Below are positions 18,030 to 25,313 of a stretch of 64,000 bases of DNA, one piece after another. Both the position numbers and the translations under genes were made by a program. The notes under the pieces were generated by a model. The model made no database searches. It saw nothing but the letters and a program-made list of their open reading frames with translations, and was not told where the DNA came from. Positions within the stretch are counted from its first letter, which is position 1. Each line of letters opens with the position of its first letter. This DNA is from Streptomyces sp. B21-083 (GTDB lineage: Bacteria > Actinomycetota > Actinomycetes > Streptomycetales > Streptomycetaceae), in contig NZ_JARUND010000001.1 of NCBI RefSeq assembly GCF_036898825.1, forward strand, positions 434,001 through 498,000, in the 5' to 3' direction.

Positions 18030-18834
18030 ATGGCGATGTTCGTGCACTTGACCTCGGCGGCGAACGCTGCGCGCATCCGACGGTCCGGAATCCGGGCGGC
18101 CGGCCACGGACAGGGCGGTGCACGCGGGGTCTACTGCTTCCCGGTGCTGCCGTCGTACACCCTCACCCACCAGTGGCTGCGCGAGCTGGCCCGTTTCGGC
18201 AGCCGGGGTGGGCTCGTCGCCGTACACGTGCGACTGAACGACGACCAGCACGTGCTGGTCGGACGCTACACCCGACCGGGCGCGGGGCACCCGGGCCACC
18301 GTTTACGCGTCGGAGGCGGTGCGTCGGATCGCGGCACTGGAGGATCCGCGCGGCTGGGAGGTGTTCGTACCCCGGGCGGTCCGGCCACGTGAAGTGCACC
18401 GGGTCCGCACCGCGCCGCAGGTCGCGGGCTGGCGGTATCTGCCGGACGCGCACGGTACGCGCCCCTGCACCTGTTTCGGGTGCCGGGTGCGCGGCGGTTA
18501 CGGGGCGCGGCGCCTGCGCGAGCGGTTGCCGCATCCGCTGGACGGTCCGCCGCCACCCGCCAGGGTGTTGCTCGCCCGGGTCGCGGCAGCCGGGAACCCC
18601 GGGGACCCGGCCGCGCTACGGGAGGCCCTGCACTGGTTCGGAACGCGTCGGCGGGGCCCGCTGGCCCAGTTGGGCCGCCTCGCCGCCCACCCCGACCCCG
18701 GAGTGCGGGAGGAACTGGTCTGGGCGGTCGCCCACTGGTCCACCCCTGGGGTCACCGACGTCCTCGACGGCCTCGCCGACGACCCGGACCCGGACGTCCG
18801 CGAGGCTGTGGAGGCGGTCCGCGACTCCCGGTGA
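18030..18834 (+). pseudogene. Frameshifted HEAT-repeat protein
   Basis: The frame opens at ATG 18030 (MAMFVHLTSAANAARIRRSG) and runs to about 18268 (DDQHVLVGRY). Homology and coding bias then continue one frame over: VYASEAVRRIAALEDPRGWE, CTCFGCRVRGGYGARRLRER, and HEAT-like repeats ending GVTDVLDGLADDPDPDVREA at TGA 18832-18834. The total length of 805 nt equals about 267 codons plus one extra base, so a single-base insertion near 18265-18275 explains the break. The intact protein would be a Streptomyces hypothetical with C-terminal HEAT repeats. Sequencing error remains possible. Confidence 0.7.
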
Positions 18835-19033
18835 ACGGCGGGCCGCCAGGTGTCCGTACCGGTGGTCAATCGGCGGGCACGAGCGGTCATATACGTAGCA
18901 TCATCCGACTTTTCTGAGGGTCTCTCGGCCAGTACAGAAATCGCCAGGTCACCGGCCGGACGCCCTCCATAGGGTCCGTGCATTGGCGAGGAGGCGACGC
19001 CCGCGCCTCGCAGGACACGGAGGAGACGCCGGT

Positions 19034-19408
19034 ATGAGCAATGTGGAGATTTGCCTCAAGGAGATCATGACCTCGATCGAGGGCTCGTTGGGGACCGCGC
19101 TGGTCGACTACACCAGCGGTATGGCGCTCGGCACGCTGGGGGGCGGCAAGGACCTCGACCTGACGGTTGCGGCGGCGGGCAACACGGACGTGATCCGCGC
19201 CAAGACCCGCACCATGGAACACCTCGGTCTCAAGGGCGAGATCGAGGACATCCTGATCACACTCGGCAGCCAGTACCACATCCTGCGGCCGCTCAAGGGC
19301 CGTGGCGGCAACGGTCTGTTCCTCTACCTCGTGCTCGACGCGAAGAAGTCGAACCTCGCGATGGCCCGCCACCAGCTGAAGAGCGTCGAAGCCCAACTGG
19401 ACGTGTAG
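19034..19408 (+). CDS. Roadblock/LC7-like protein
   Basis: This 124-aa protein starts at ATG 19034 (GGAGGAG about 9 nt upstream). The pattern IMTSIEGSLGTALVDYTSGM, then GKDLDLTVAAAGNTDVIRAK, and a C-terminal strand-helix GLFLYLVLDAKKSNLAMARH fits the alpha-beta roadblock/LC7 fold used by MglB-type proteins that serve small GTPases. No GTPase gene is adjacent. An orphan regulatory or scaffold role is likely, and the fold assignment is by pattern. Confidence 0.65.
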   Translation: MSNVEICLKEIMTSIEGSLGTALVDYTSGMALGTLGGGKDLDLTVAAAGNTDVIRAKTRTMEHLGLKGEIEDILITLGSQYHILRPLKGRGGNGLFLYLVLDAKKSNLAMARHQLKSVEAQLDV

Positions 19409-19444
19409 CAAGCCGCGTTCTCCGTAGCCTCGCACGCCCACGAC

Positions 19445-19460
19445 TTGAAGATTTCTTCAA
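19445..19460. promoter_or_regulatory. Palindrome upstream of ArsR-type regulator
   Basis: TTGAAG-ATTT-CTTCAA is a perfect 6-bp dyad in a GC-rich setting, 147 nt upstream of the ArsR-like gene. ArsR-family repressors commonly bind AT-rich inverted repeats of this shape, so autoregulation is a reasonable inference. Confidence 0.55.
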
Positions 19461-19606
19461 CTGGGCACATCGGGATCAGCTCAATCCGATGGGCGTACGG
19501 GGCCGGATGCACGAGAATCGGTCCGCAGGACCGCCCGTGGTGGCACCTACCGGGCCACCGGGCCGGATGCGGCCCGTCGAATGCGGCAGGGAGCGAGCGA
19601 TTCACC

Positions 19607-19972
19607 ATGCAGGTGCCCCTCTACCAGGCCAAGGCCGAGTTCTTCCGGATGCTCGGCCACCCGGTACGCATCCGGGTCCTGGAACTGCTTCAGAACGGCC
19701 CCGTACCCGTACGTGACCTGCTCAGCGAGATCGAGATCGAGCCGTCCAACCTCTCCCAGCAACTGGCCGTACTGCGCCGCTCGGGAATCGTGGTGTCCAT
19801 CCGGGAGGGCTCCACCGTCAGTTACGCCCTGGCCGGCGGCGACGTGGCCGAACTCCTGCGCGCGGCCCGTCGGATCCTGACCGAACTGATCACCGGCCAG
19901 AGCGAGTTGCTCGCCGAACTCCAGCAGGCGGACCCTCAGCCGGCCCTCGCCCCGGGCGGCCGGCACTCCTGA
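19607..19972 (+). CDS. ArsR-family winged-helix regulator
   Basis: This 121-aa protein has the ArsR winged helix: QAKAEFFRMLGHPVRIRVLE, the recognition helix region IEPSNLSQQLAVLRRSGIVV and the wing REGSTVSYAL. Its C-terminal helix is RILTELITGQSELLAEL. No metal-binding Cys cluster (such as CxC before helix 4) is present, so it probably is not a classic metal sensor. The start at ATG 19607 begins directly at the domain. No partner transporter or redox gene lies beside it. Operator candidate at 19445-19460. Confidence 0.88.
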   Translation: MQVPLYQAKAEFFRMLGHPVRIRVLELLQNGPVPVRDLLSEIEIEPSNLSQQLAVLRRSGIVVSIREGSTVSYALAGGDVAELLRAARRILTELITGQSELLAELQQADPQPALAPGGRHS

Positions 19973-19990
19973 CTCCCGGGTCGGCGACGC

Positions 19991-20024
19991 CCGAGGCGCC
20001 GGTCGTGGCAGACCGGCGCCTCGG
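19991..20024. terminator. Bidirectional terminator
   Basis: A perfect 14-bp stem (CCGAGGCGCCGGTC with its complement) over a 6-nt loop lies between the convergent ArsR and aminopeptidase genes. Confidence 0.75.
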
Positions 20025-20041
20025 GGTCGGAACGGGGAACG

Positions 20042-21676
20042 TCAGCTCACGGAGCCGATGCGCTCGACGCGCTCGTTGACGCCGTTACGGAGTTCGCTGA
20101 GCGTCGTACCGGGCGGGGCCGTCGTCGGTGTGGACGACGGCGGCTGCGTCTCGTCCGCGCAGGTCTTGCCGGCGGCCGGGACCTTTCGGTTCACCAGGTA
20201 GTCGATGACCGCGTCCGTCGCACAGGCACTGCGGCCGAACGCGGTGTGGCCCTCGGCCTGGAAGGTGAGGAGCGAGGCGTTGTCGAGCTGCCGGGACAGG
20301 GCCACCGCGTCCTGGTACGGGGTGTCCGGGTCGCCGGTGGTGCCGAGGACGAGGATCGGCGCCGAGCCCTTCGCCCGGTAGGAGCCGTCGTAGCGGCTGA
20401 CGTGCTCACCGGTCCACTGGACGCAGGCGGTGGCGTGCTGGTGGTCGTACGTGGGAGGGCCGTACGCCATCGCCGGGCCGAGCAGCGGCGCGGCCTTCGC
20501 GAAGGCGGTGACCTTGCGCTTCAGGAGACGCAGGTCACGCGGATAGTCCCGGTCGACGCACTCGACCGCGACGTTCGGGCCCAGGAAGTCGAAGCTGGCC
20601 GGGGACGGCGGACGCAGCAGGAAGGACGTGTTGTCCCGCAGCTGGGCCTTGCGAAGGGCCGCGCCGAACTCGGGCCAGATGACCTTGCCCTCGTTGATGT
20701 TGAACATCAGCCGGTAGACCAGGGTGTAGCCGTTGGCCTGGCCGCCGTTGGCGGTCGGCACGGGGTTGGCGTCCAGGTCGGCCTTCAGCTTCTCGAACGC
20801 CGCGCGCGGATCGCCGTCGCCGAACCCGCAGGTGGCCCGGTCCGCGGCGCACCAGTCGAGGAAGCGGCCCATCGCGCCGTCCAGCGCCAGATACTGCGGC
20901 CGGTCGTAGGCGTACGGACGGTTGGCGTAGTGGACGGGGTCATACGCGCCGTCGAGCGCCAGGGCCCGTACCCGCTTGGGGAACATGGCGGCGTAGACGG
21001 TTCCGATGTACGACCCGAACGACCGTCCGTAGTAAGTGAGTTGCTTCTCTCCCAGCGCCTCCCGCAGCAGGTCGATGTCCCGGGCGACGTATTCGGTGCC
21101 GATGTAGGGCAGCAGCTCGCCCGTGTTGTCCACACAGGCCTGGTCGAATTCGGCGGCCTGGCGCAGCGCCGGCTCGTAGGCGTCCGGGCCGGGCACGCCC
21201 TTCGCCTCCGTGACGGCTCGCGTGTACCTCGCGTCGTCGAAGCAGGTCAGCGGTGAACTGCGGCCGACACCGCGGACGTCGTAGCCGAAGACGTCGAACG
21301 AGTCCCGCAGGGCGGCCGGCAGATCCGCGTAGTTGTTGCGTACGAAGTCGACGCCGGAGTTGCCGGGCCCTCCGGGCTGCAGGAACAGCGTGCCCTTGCG
21401 CTTCGTCTGGTCCGCGGCCTTCTTCCGGACCACCGCGAGGGTGATGGTCTTGCCGTGCGGCTCGCGGTAGTCGAGCGGAACGTCGGCGTTCGCACACTCG
21501 AAGCCGCCCTGGCAGTCGGTCCAGGCGAGCGACGGCACGGCCGGCTTCTCCGGCGTCTTCGAGGATGCCGCGACCTGGGTGGCCGTCCCCGTCACGGCGG
21601 TCATGAGGGCTGTCAGTGCGACTCCGACGGCTGTGATCCGTCCGAAGCGTCTTGGTTTGCTACGTGGAGCGGTCAT
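20042..21676 (-). CDS. Secreted tripeptidyl aminopeptidase (TAP/SAP family alpha/beta hydrolase)
   Basis: This 544-aa protein has a signal sequence (residues 1-37, ending TQVAASS). The alpha/beta hydrolase core has oxyanion motif LQPGGPGNSG (99-108), nucleophile S219 in YGRSFGSYIG, acid D449 in GTTGDPDTPY and H477 in EGHTAFG, with the TAP-like C-terminal domain around them. Cysteine pairs (C55/C61 and others) fit an extracellular enzyme. Streptomyces TAPs trim tripeptides from secreted proteins or act on peptide and ester substrates. The start is ATG 21676. The divergent partner gene shares an intergenic palindrome. Confidence 0.9.
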   Translation of the reverse strand: MTAPRSKPRRFGRITAVGVALTALMTAVTGTATQVAASSKTPEKPAVPSLAWTDCQGGFECANADVPLDYREPHGKTITLAVVRKKAADQTKRKGTLFLQPGGPGNSGVDFVRNNYADLPAALRDSFDVFGYDVRGVGRSSPLTCFDDARYTRAVTEAKGVPGPDAYEPALRQAAEFDQACVDNTGELLPYIGTEYVARDIDLLREALGEKQLTYYGRSFGSYIGTVYAAMFPKRVRALALDGAYDPVHYANRPYAYDRPQYLALDGAMGRFLDWCAADRATCGFGDGDPRAAFEKLKADLDANPVPTANGGQANGYTLVYRLMFNINEGKVIWPEFGAALRKAQLRDNTSFLLRPPSPASFDFLGPNVAVECVDRDYPRDLRLLKRKVTAFAKAAPLLGPAMAYGPPTYDHQHATACVQWTGEHVSRYDGSYRAKGSAPILVLGTTGDPDTPYQDAVALSRQLDNASLLTFQAEGHTAFGRSACATDAVIDYLVNRKVPAAGKTCADETQPPSSTPTTAPPGTTLSELRNGVNERVERIGSVS

Positions 21677-21712
21677 TTCTTCCTTCCCCCTGGGTCAAGG
21701 TGTAGCCAAGCG

Positions 21713-21730
21713 CTCACTGTGCACAGTGAG
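21713..21730. promoter_or_regulatory. Perfect 18-bp palindrome between divergent genes
   Basis: CTCACTGTGCACAGTGAG lies 37 bp before the leftward aminopeptidase and 94 bp before the rightward CMD gene. It is a strong operator candidate for one or both promoters. A possible -10 (CTATCT) for the rightward gene follows at about 21736. Confidence 0.6.
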
Positions 21731-21823
21731 TTCGGCTATCTGAACAGAGGGAAATGAAGCGAGAACGGTGCCACGCCGACCGAGAAACTTCGCTTGCTCC
21801 CGTTCCCGCCCCTGGAGGCACAC

Positions 21824-22459
21824 ATGGCAACAGACGAGACACAGCCCCGGATCGAACCGCTGCCCGTCGAGAAGTGGGCCCCCGAGGTCCGCGCCGTCTG
21901 GACGGCGGACAGCCTCAAAGGCAATGAGGACCGACTGCCCGCTCATCTGACGCAACTGCCGGACACGCTCGACCTCACGCGGATTCTCGCCCACCATCCC
22001 GAACTGGCGGTCGCCCTCTATCCGCTGTCCACCCTGGTCAACGCCGGTCTGCTGGCACCTCGGGACCGCGAACTGGTGACACTGCGCGTCGCCTTGCGCG
22101 GCGGATCCGGTTATCTGTGGTCCCACCACTACGAGACCGCGCAGGCCGTCGGTGTCACGGAGGCGGAGGTGCTCCGCACCGCCGACGACCCGTCGACCGC
22201 CGCCTGGAGCCCGCACGAGGCCGCGCTGATCACCGCCGCCGACGAGATCTGCGATGCCTCCGTCATCGGCCCCGCCACCTGGAAGGAGCTGCGCCGCACA
22301 TACGACGAGGCGCGGATTCTGCAACTGCTGGCGCTCGTCGGCACCTACCGGTTTCTGGCCAGCGTGCTCAACACCGCGGGAGCCACCCTGGACGAGTGGC
22401 GTCCCGAACGGCCCCTGCCGTCCGTGACCGTCCCAGCGGGACCGCGCCCGGCGCGGTGA
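21824..22459 (+). CDS. Carboxymuconolactone decarboxylase (CMD/AhpD-fold) family protein
   Basis: This 211-aa protein starts at ATG 21824 (GGAGG 7 nt upstream). The CMD core is LAPRDRELVTLRVALRGGSG and then WSHHYETAQAVGVTEAEV. The usual AhpD CxxC is replaced (SGYLWSHH), so it is not an AhpD-type peroxidase. It matches the class in which the conserved E and H residues act as the active site. The substrate is unknown. It is divergent from the aminopeptidase and may share the 18-bp palindrome as operator. Confidence 0.85.
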   Translation: MATDETQPRIEPLPVEKWAPEVRAVWTADSLKGNEDRLPAHLTQLPDTLDLTRILAHHPELAVALYPLSTLVNAGLLAPRDRELVTLRVALRGGSGYLWSHHYETAQAVGVTEAEVLRTADDPSTAAWSPHEAALITAADEICDASVIGPATWKELRRTYDEARILQLLALVGTYRFLASVLNTAGATLDEWRPERPLPSVTVPAGPRPAR

Positions 22460-22517
22460 GCACGGCGGTCAGCGGGATCGCGGCCGATACGCCGTTCCGT
22501 TCGATGCCGCCACTGCG

Positions 22518-23474
22518 TCAGGTGGAACCGGGGTGGCTGCCGGGCCCGCTGGTGCGGTGGGACAGCGGCGTGGGCGAGAGGGTGGTGTCCTCCTCGCCGG
22601 GCTCCAGGAGGGTGTTGGCGGCGCCGACGATGAGGGGGTCGGGGGTGCCGACCGCCTCAGGGTCCTTGCTGGTGTAGTCGACGCGCGACAGCAGACTGCG
22701 CATGGCCTCCAGCCGGGCACGACGTTTGTCGTTGCTCTTGACGACGGTCCAGGTGGCGCGTTCGGTGTCGGTGGCTCGGAACATGTCGACCTTGGCCTCG
22801 GTGTAGTCGTCCCACCGGTCCAGCGAGGCCAGGTCGGTGGGCGACAGTTTCCACTGGCGCACGGGGTCGACCTGCCGGATGGCGAAACGGGTGCGCTGCT
22901 CGGCACGGGACACGGAGAACCAGAACTTGACGAGCAGAATGCCGTCGTCGACGAGCATCCGCTCGAAGGCCGGGCACTGCTGAAGGAACAGTTCGTACTC
23001 ATCCTTCGAGCAGTAACCCATCACGCGCTCCACGCCGGCCCGGTTGTACCAGGAGCGGTCGAAGAAGACGATCTCTCCCGCCGTCGGCAGATGCGGGATG
23101 TACCGCTGGAAGTACCACTGGCCGGCTTCCCGCTCGGTGGGCCTGTCCAGGGCCACCACTCGCGCGCCGCGCGGATTGAGCCGCTCGGTCAGACGCTGGA
23201 TCGTGCCGCCCTTGCCCGCCGCGTCGCGCCCCTCGCACACCACGACCACGCGTGCGCCGGTGTCCTTGACCCACCGCTGGAGTTTGAGCAGCTCGATCTG
23301 CAGGACGCGCTTGATCCGCTCGTACTCCTTGCGGCTGACCTTGTGGTCGTAGGGGTGGTTCTCCCGCCAGGTCTTGAGCGGTCGCCCGGTCCCGTCCAGC
23401 AGGATCGGTCGCTCCTGCCTGCTGGTGTCGACGGTCAGTCCGTCCAGCAGCCTGTCGGCCCGGTCAGCCGTCAT
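22518..23474 (-). CDS. ppk2: Polyphosphate kinase 2 (PPK2)
   Basis: This 318-aa protein starts at ATG 23474 (GGGAG 8 nt upstream). It is a PPK2 class enzyme with Walker A GRDAAGKGGTIQRL, Walker B region IVFFDRSWYNRAGVERVMG and lid residues WKLSPTDLASLDRWDDYTEA. Single-domain PPK2 enzymes transfer phosphate between polyphosphate and nucleotides (GDP/ADP or AMP); the class cannot be fixed without alignment. The C-terminal 45 residues (SKDPEAVGTP onward) are low-complexity. Polyphosphate metabolism fits the stress genes nearby. Confidence 0.92.
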   Translation of the reverse strand: MTADRADRLLDGLTVDTSRQERPILLDGTGRPLKTWRENHPYDHKVSRKEYERIKRVLQIELLKLQRWVKDTGARVVVVCEGRDAAGKGGTIQRLTERLNPRGARVVALDRPTEREAGQWYFQRYIPHLPTAGEIVFFDRSWYNRAGVERVMGYCSKDEYELFLQQCPAFERMLVDDGILLVKFWFSVSRAEQRTRFAIRQVDPVRQWKLSPTDLASLDRWDDYTEAKVDMFRATDTERATWTVVKSNDKRRARLEAMRSLLSRVDYTSKDPEAVGTPDPLIVGAANTLLEPGEEDTTLSPTPLSHRTSGPGSHPGST

Positions 23475-23554
23475 CCCATCACTCCCGCGTAAGCCTGTGC
23501 CTGTGTACTGAGTTCCGGGGTGCGTGCTCCCTGCCCGGCGTGGCCTCGCCGAGG

Positions 23555-23797
23555 TCAGAACGGCATACGGCCACGGGTACGACGGCCGGCCGAACCACTA
23601 CGGCCCACGGCGCGCGAACTCGTGTGGAACGGCTTGCTGAAAATCCTGCCCAGAACGCCGGGCGCCTTGCTGCCGGCCCGCGCACCGGCGCCGAGCGAAC
23701 GCTGCGTGCCGCGTTCGGGGCGGCGGGACAGGCGCGGAACGAAGAAGGCCAGCACGGCCAGCACCACACACAGTCCGATGACTCCGGCAATGATCAC
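23555..23797 (-). CDS. Small single-helix membrane protein with basic tail
   Basis: This 80-aa protein starts at GTG 23797 with an AGGGAG RBS. One hydrophobic helix (IIAGVIGLCVVLAVLAFFVP) is followed by a strongly basic, Gly/Ser-rich cytoplasmic tail (RLSRRPERGTQRSLGAGARA and on). The layout is common among Streptomyces DUF6411-like proteins. Function is unknown. It is divergent from the 185-aa membrane protein at 24002, with 204 bp between them that must hold both promoters. Confidence 0.7.
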   Translation of the reverse strand: MIIAGVIGLCVVLAVLAFFVPRLSRRPERGTQRSLGAGARAGSKAPGVLGRIFSKPFHTSSRAVGRSGSAGRRTRGRMPF

Positions 23798-24001
23798 GAG
23801 TCGTCTCCCTCTTGTCCCTCTAGCTCGATCGGTCGGGAGAACCCAAGTGCCCCGTCATGTCACCTCTATGTGTCCGGCGCGGTCAGTGCGCCTGACTGCG
23901 GCAATTCGTTCCCATTTTGTCCCTGTATATCCGTTTCAACGGCAAAACGGAGGAAACTCCAATAAACATAGAGATACAGAGCACGCATGAGGAGGCTACC
24001 G

Positions 24002-24559
24002 ATGTCAACAGGCACGCTCCTGGCGATCATCATTCCCATCGTCGTGGTGATCGCCCTGGCGGCCGTGGCGGCCTGGCTGCTCATGCGCCGCCAGACGCTG
24101 CGCGAGCGCTTCGGCCCGGAGTACGGACGAACGGTGGAGGACGCCGACAGTCGCCTGGCCGGGGAGCGTGAGCTCAGGGCCCGTGAGAAGCGGTACGACT
24201 CTCTGGACATCAAGCCGCTGGACAGCAGAGTCAGGGATCGGTACACCCAGGACTGGACCGGCGTGCAGGACGAGTTCGTGGACCGTCCGGAGGACGCCGT
24301 TCATGACGCGGACCGCCTGGTGACTTCCTTGATGCACGAGCGCGGCTACCCGACCGAGGACTTCGAGCAGCAGCTCAAGGACCTGTCCGTCGAGCACGGC
24401 CGCACGCTCGAGCACTACCAGGCCGCCCACGACGTCAATGTGCTGAGCACCCGCCACGAGGCGACCACCGAACAGTTGCGGGGCGCCATGGTGCACTACC
24501 GGACCCTGTTCGACGAGCTGCTCTCCGACGGGGGCGAACCCCGCCACGCCCGGGCCTGA
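24002..24559 (+). CDS. Membrane-anchored coiled protein, first of a tandem paralogous pair
   Basis: This 185-aa protein starts at ATG 24002 with AGGAGG 7 nt upstream. An N-terminal helix (LLAIIIPIVVVIALAAVAAW) anchors a charged cytoplasmic part. From about residue 85 lies the domain YTQDWTGVQDEFVDRPEDAV, HDADRLVTSLMHERGYP and, at the end, LRGAMVHYRTLFDELL. The same domain ends the next gene, which lacks the anchor. The family is widespread in Streptomyces but unnamed as far as I know. The AT-rich 5' region (23880-24000) probably holds the promoter. Confidence 0.75.
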   Translation: MSTGTLLAIIIPIVVVIALAAVAAWLLMRRQTLRERFGPEYGRTVEDADSRLAGERELRAREKRYDSLDIKPLDSRVRDRYTQDWTGVQDEFVDRPEDAVHDADRLVTSLMHERGYPTEDFEQQLKDLSVEHGRTLEHYQAAHDVNVLSTRHEATTEQLRGAMVHYRTLFDELLSDGGEPRHARA

Positions 24560-24623
24560 ACGGCTCGGTGACCAGCCTGTCGCCCCGGTCAGGGAGTCCC
24601 TGGCGTCCGGGAACGGAGAAGAC

Positions 24624-25166
24624 ATGCAACGCGAAGACCTGCCGGGCGACGCCGCCCCGAGCGGCCTGTCCACCGACGACCTCGCCCACCCTCGCGACAC
24701 GTACACCGAGGATGAGGCAGCAGACACGTCGGCCGAAGTACCGACCTTCCCCGGCGAGAGCACGACCACGCCGAGCGACCGCGCCGAGGACGAGCCCGAG
24801 GCGGCCGACCCCGGCACTCAGGACGAGGTGACGGAAACCGATTCGGGTGCCCCGCGGCGCCAGGCCGGGGACCCGGGCGCCCGCGCCGAGGACGAGGCAC
24901 CCCAGCTCCTCACCCCGGAGGACGAGGAAGCGTTCCGCACACGCTGGCAGGAGGTGCAGAACGAGTTCGTGGACGACCCGCGCGACGCCGTGCACACCGC
25001 CGACGCCCTCGTCGCCGAGGTGATGCAGAAACTGGCCGCCACGTTCGCCGACCACAAACAGGAACTGGAAGGACAGTGGAACCGGGGCGAACAGGCGAAC
25101 ACCGAGGACCTGCGGCTGGCCCTGCGCCACTACCGTTCGTTCTTCAACCGCCTGCTGGTCACCTGA
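24624..25166 (+). CDS. Acidic soluble paralogue of the preceding protein
   Basis: This 180-aa protein begins at ATG 24624 (GGAGAAG upstream), 64 bp after its neighbour, probably in one operon. Residues 1-95 are low-complexity and very acidic (many Glu, Asp, Pro, Thr). Residues 98-180 repeat the neighbour's domain: FRTRWQEVQNEFVDDPRDAV, HTADALVAEVMQKLA and LRLALRHYRSFFNRLL. The shared WxxVQxEFVDxPxDAVxxAD motif shows common descent. One membrane-bound and one soluble copy suggest they may form a hetero-assembly, which is inference. Confidence 0.75.
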   Translation: MQREDLPGDAAPSGLSTDDLAHPRDTYTEDEAADTSAEVPTFPGESTTTPSDRAEDEPEAADPGTQDEVTETDSGAPRRQAGDPGARAEDEAPQLLTPEDEEAFRTRWQEVQNEFVDDPRDAVHTADALVAEVMQKLAATFADHKQELEGQWNRGEQANTEDLRLALRHYRSFFNRLLVT

Positions 25167-25313
25167 TACGACGCGTCGACAGAAGGCCCCCTTTCCTCCC
25201 CCTCCCTGGCTCTGATTCCGTCGTGCGGGTGGTTTGCGACTGCCCGCCCCCAGGTCCGGCCGGGCCTCCCGGAGACTGAGCCGGGGCGGCGCGGGCCGCC
25301 GGGGAGGGGTCTC

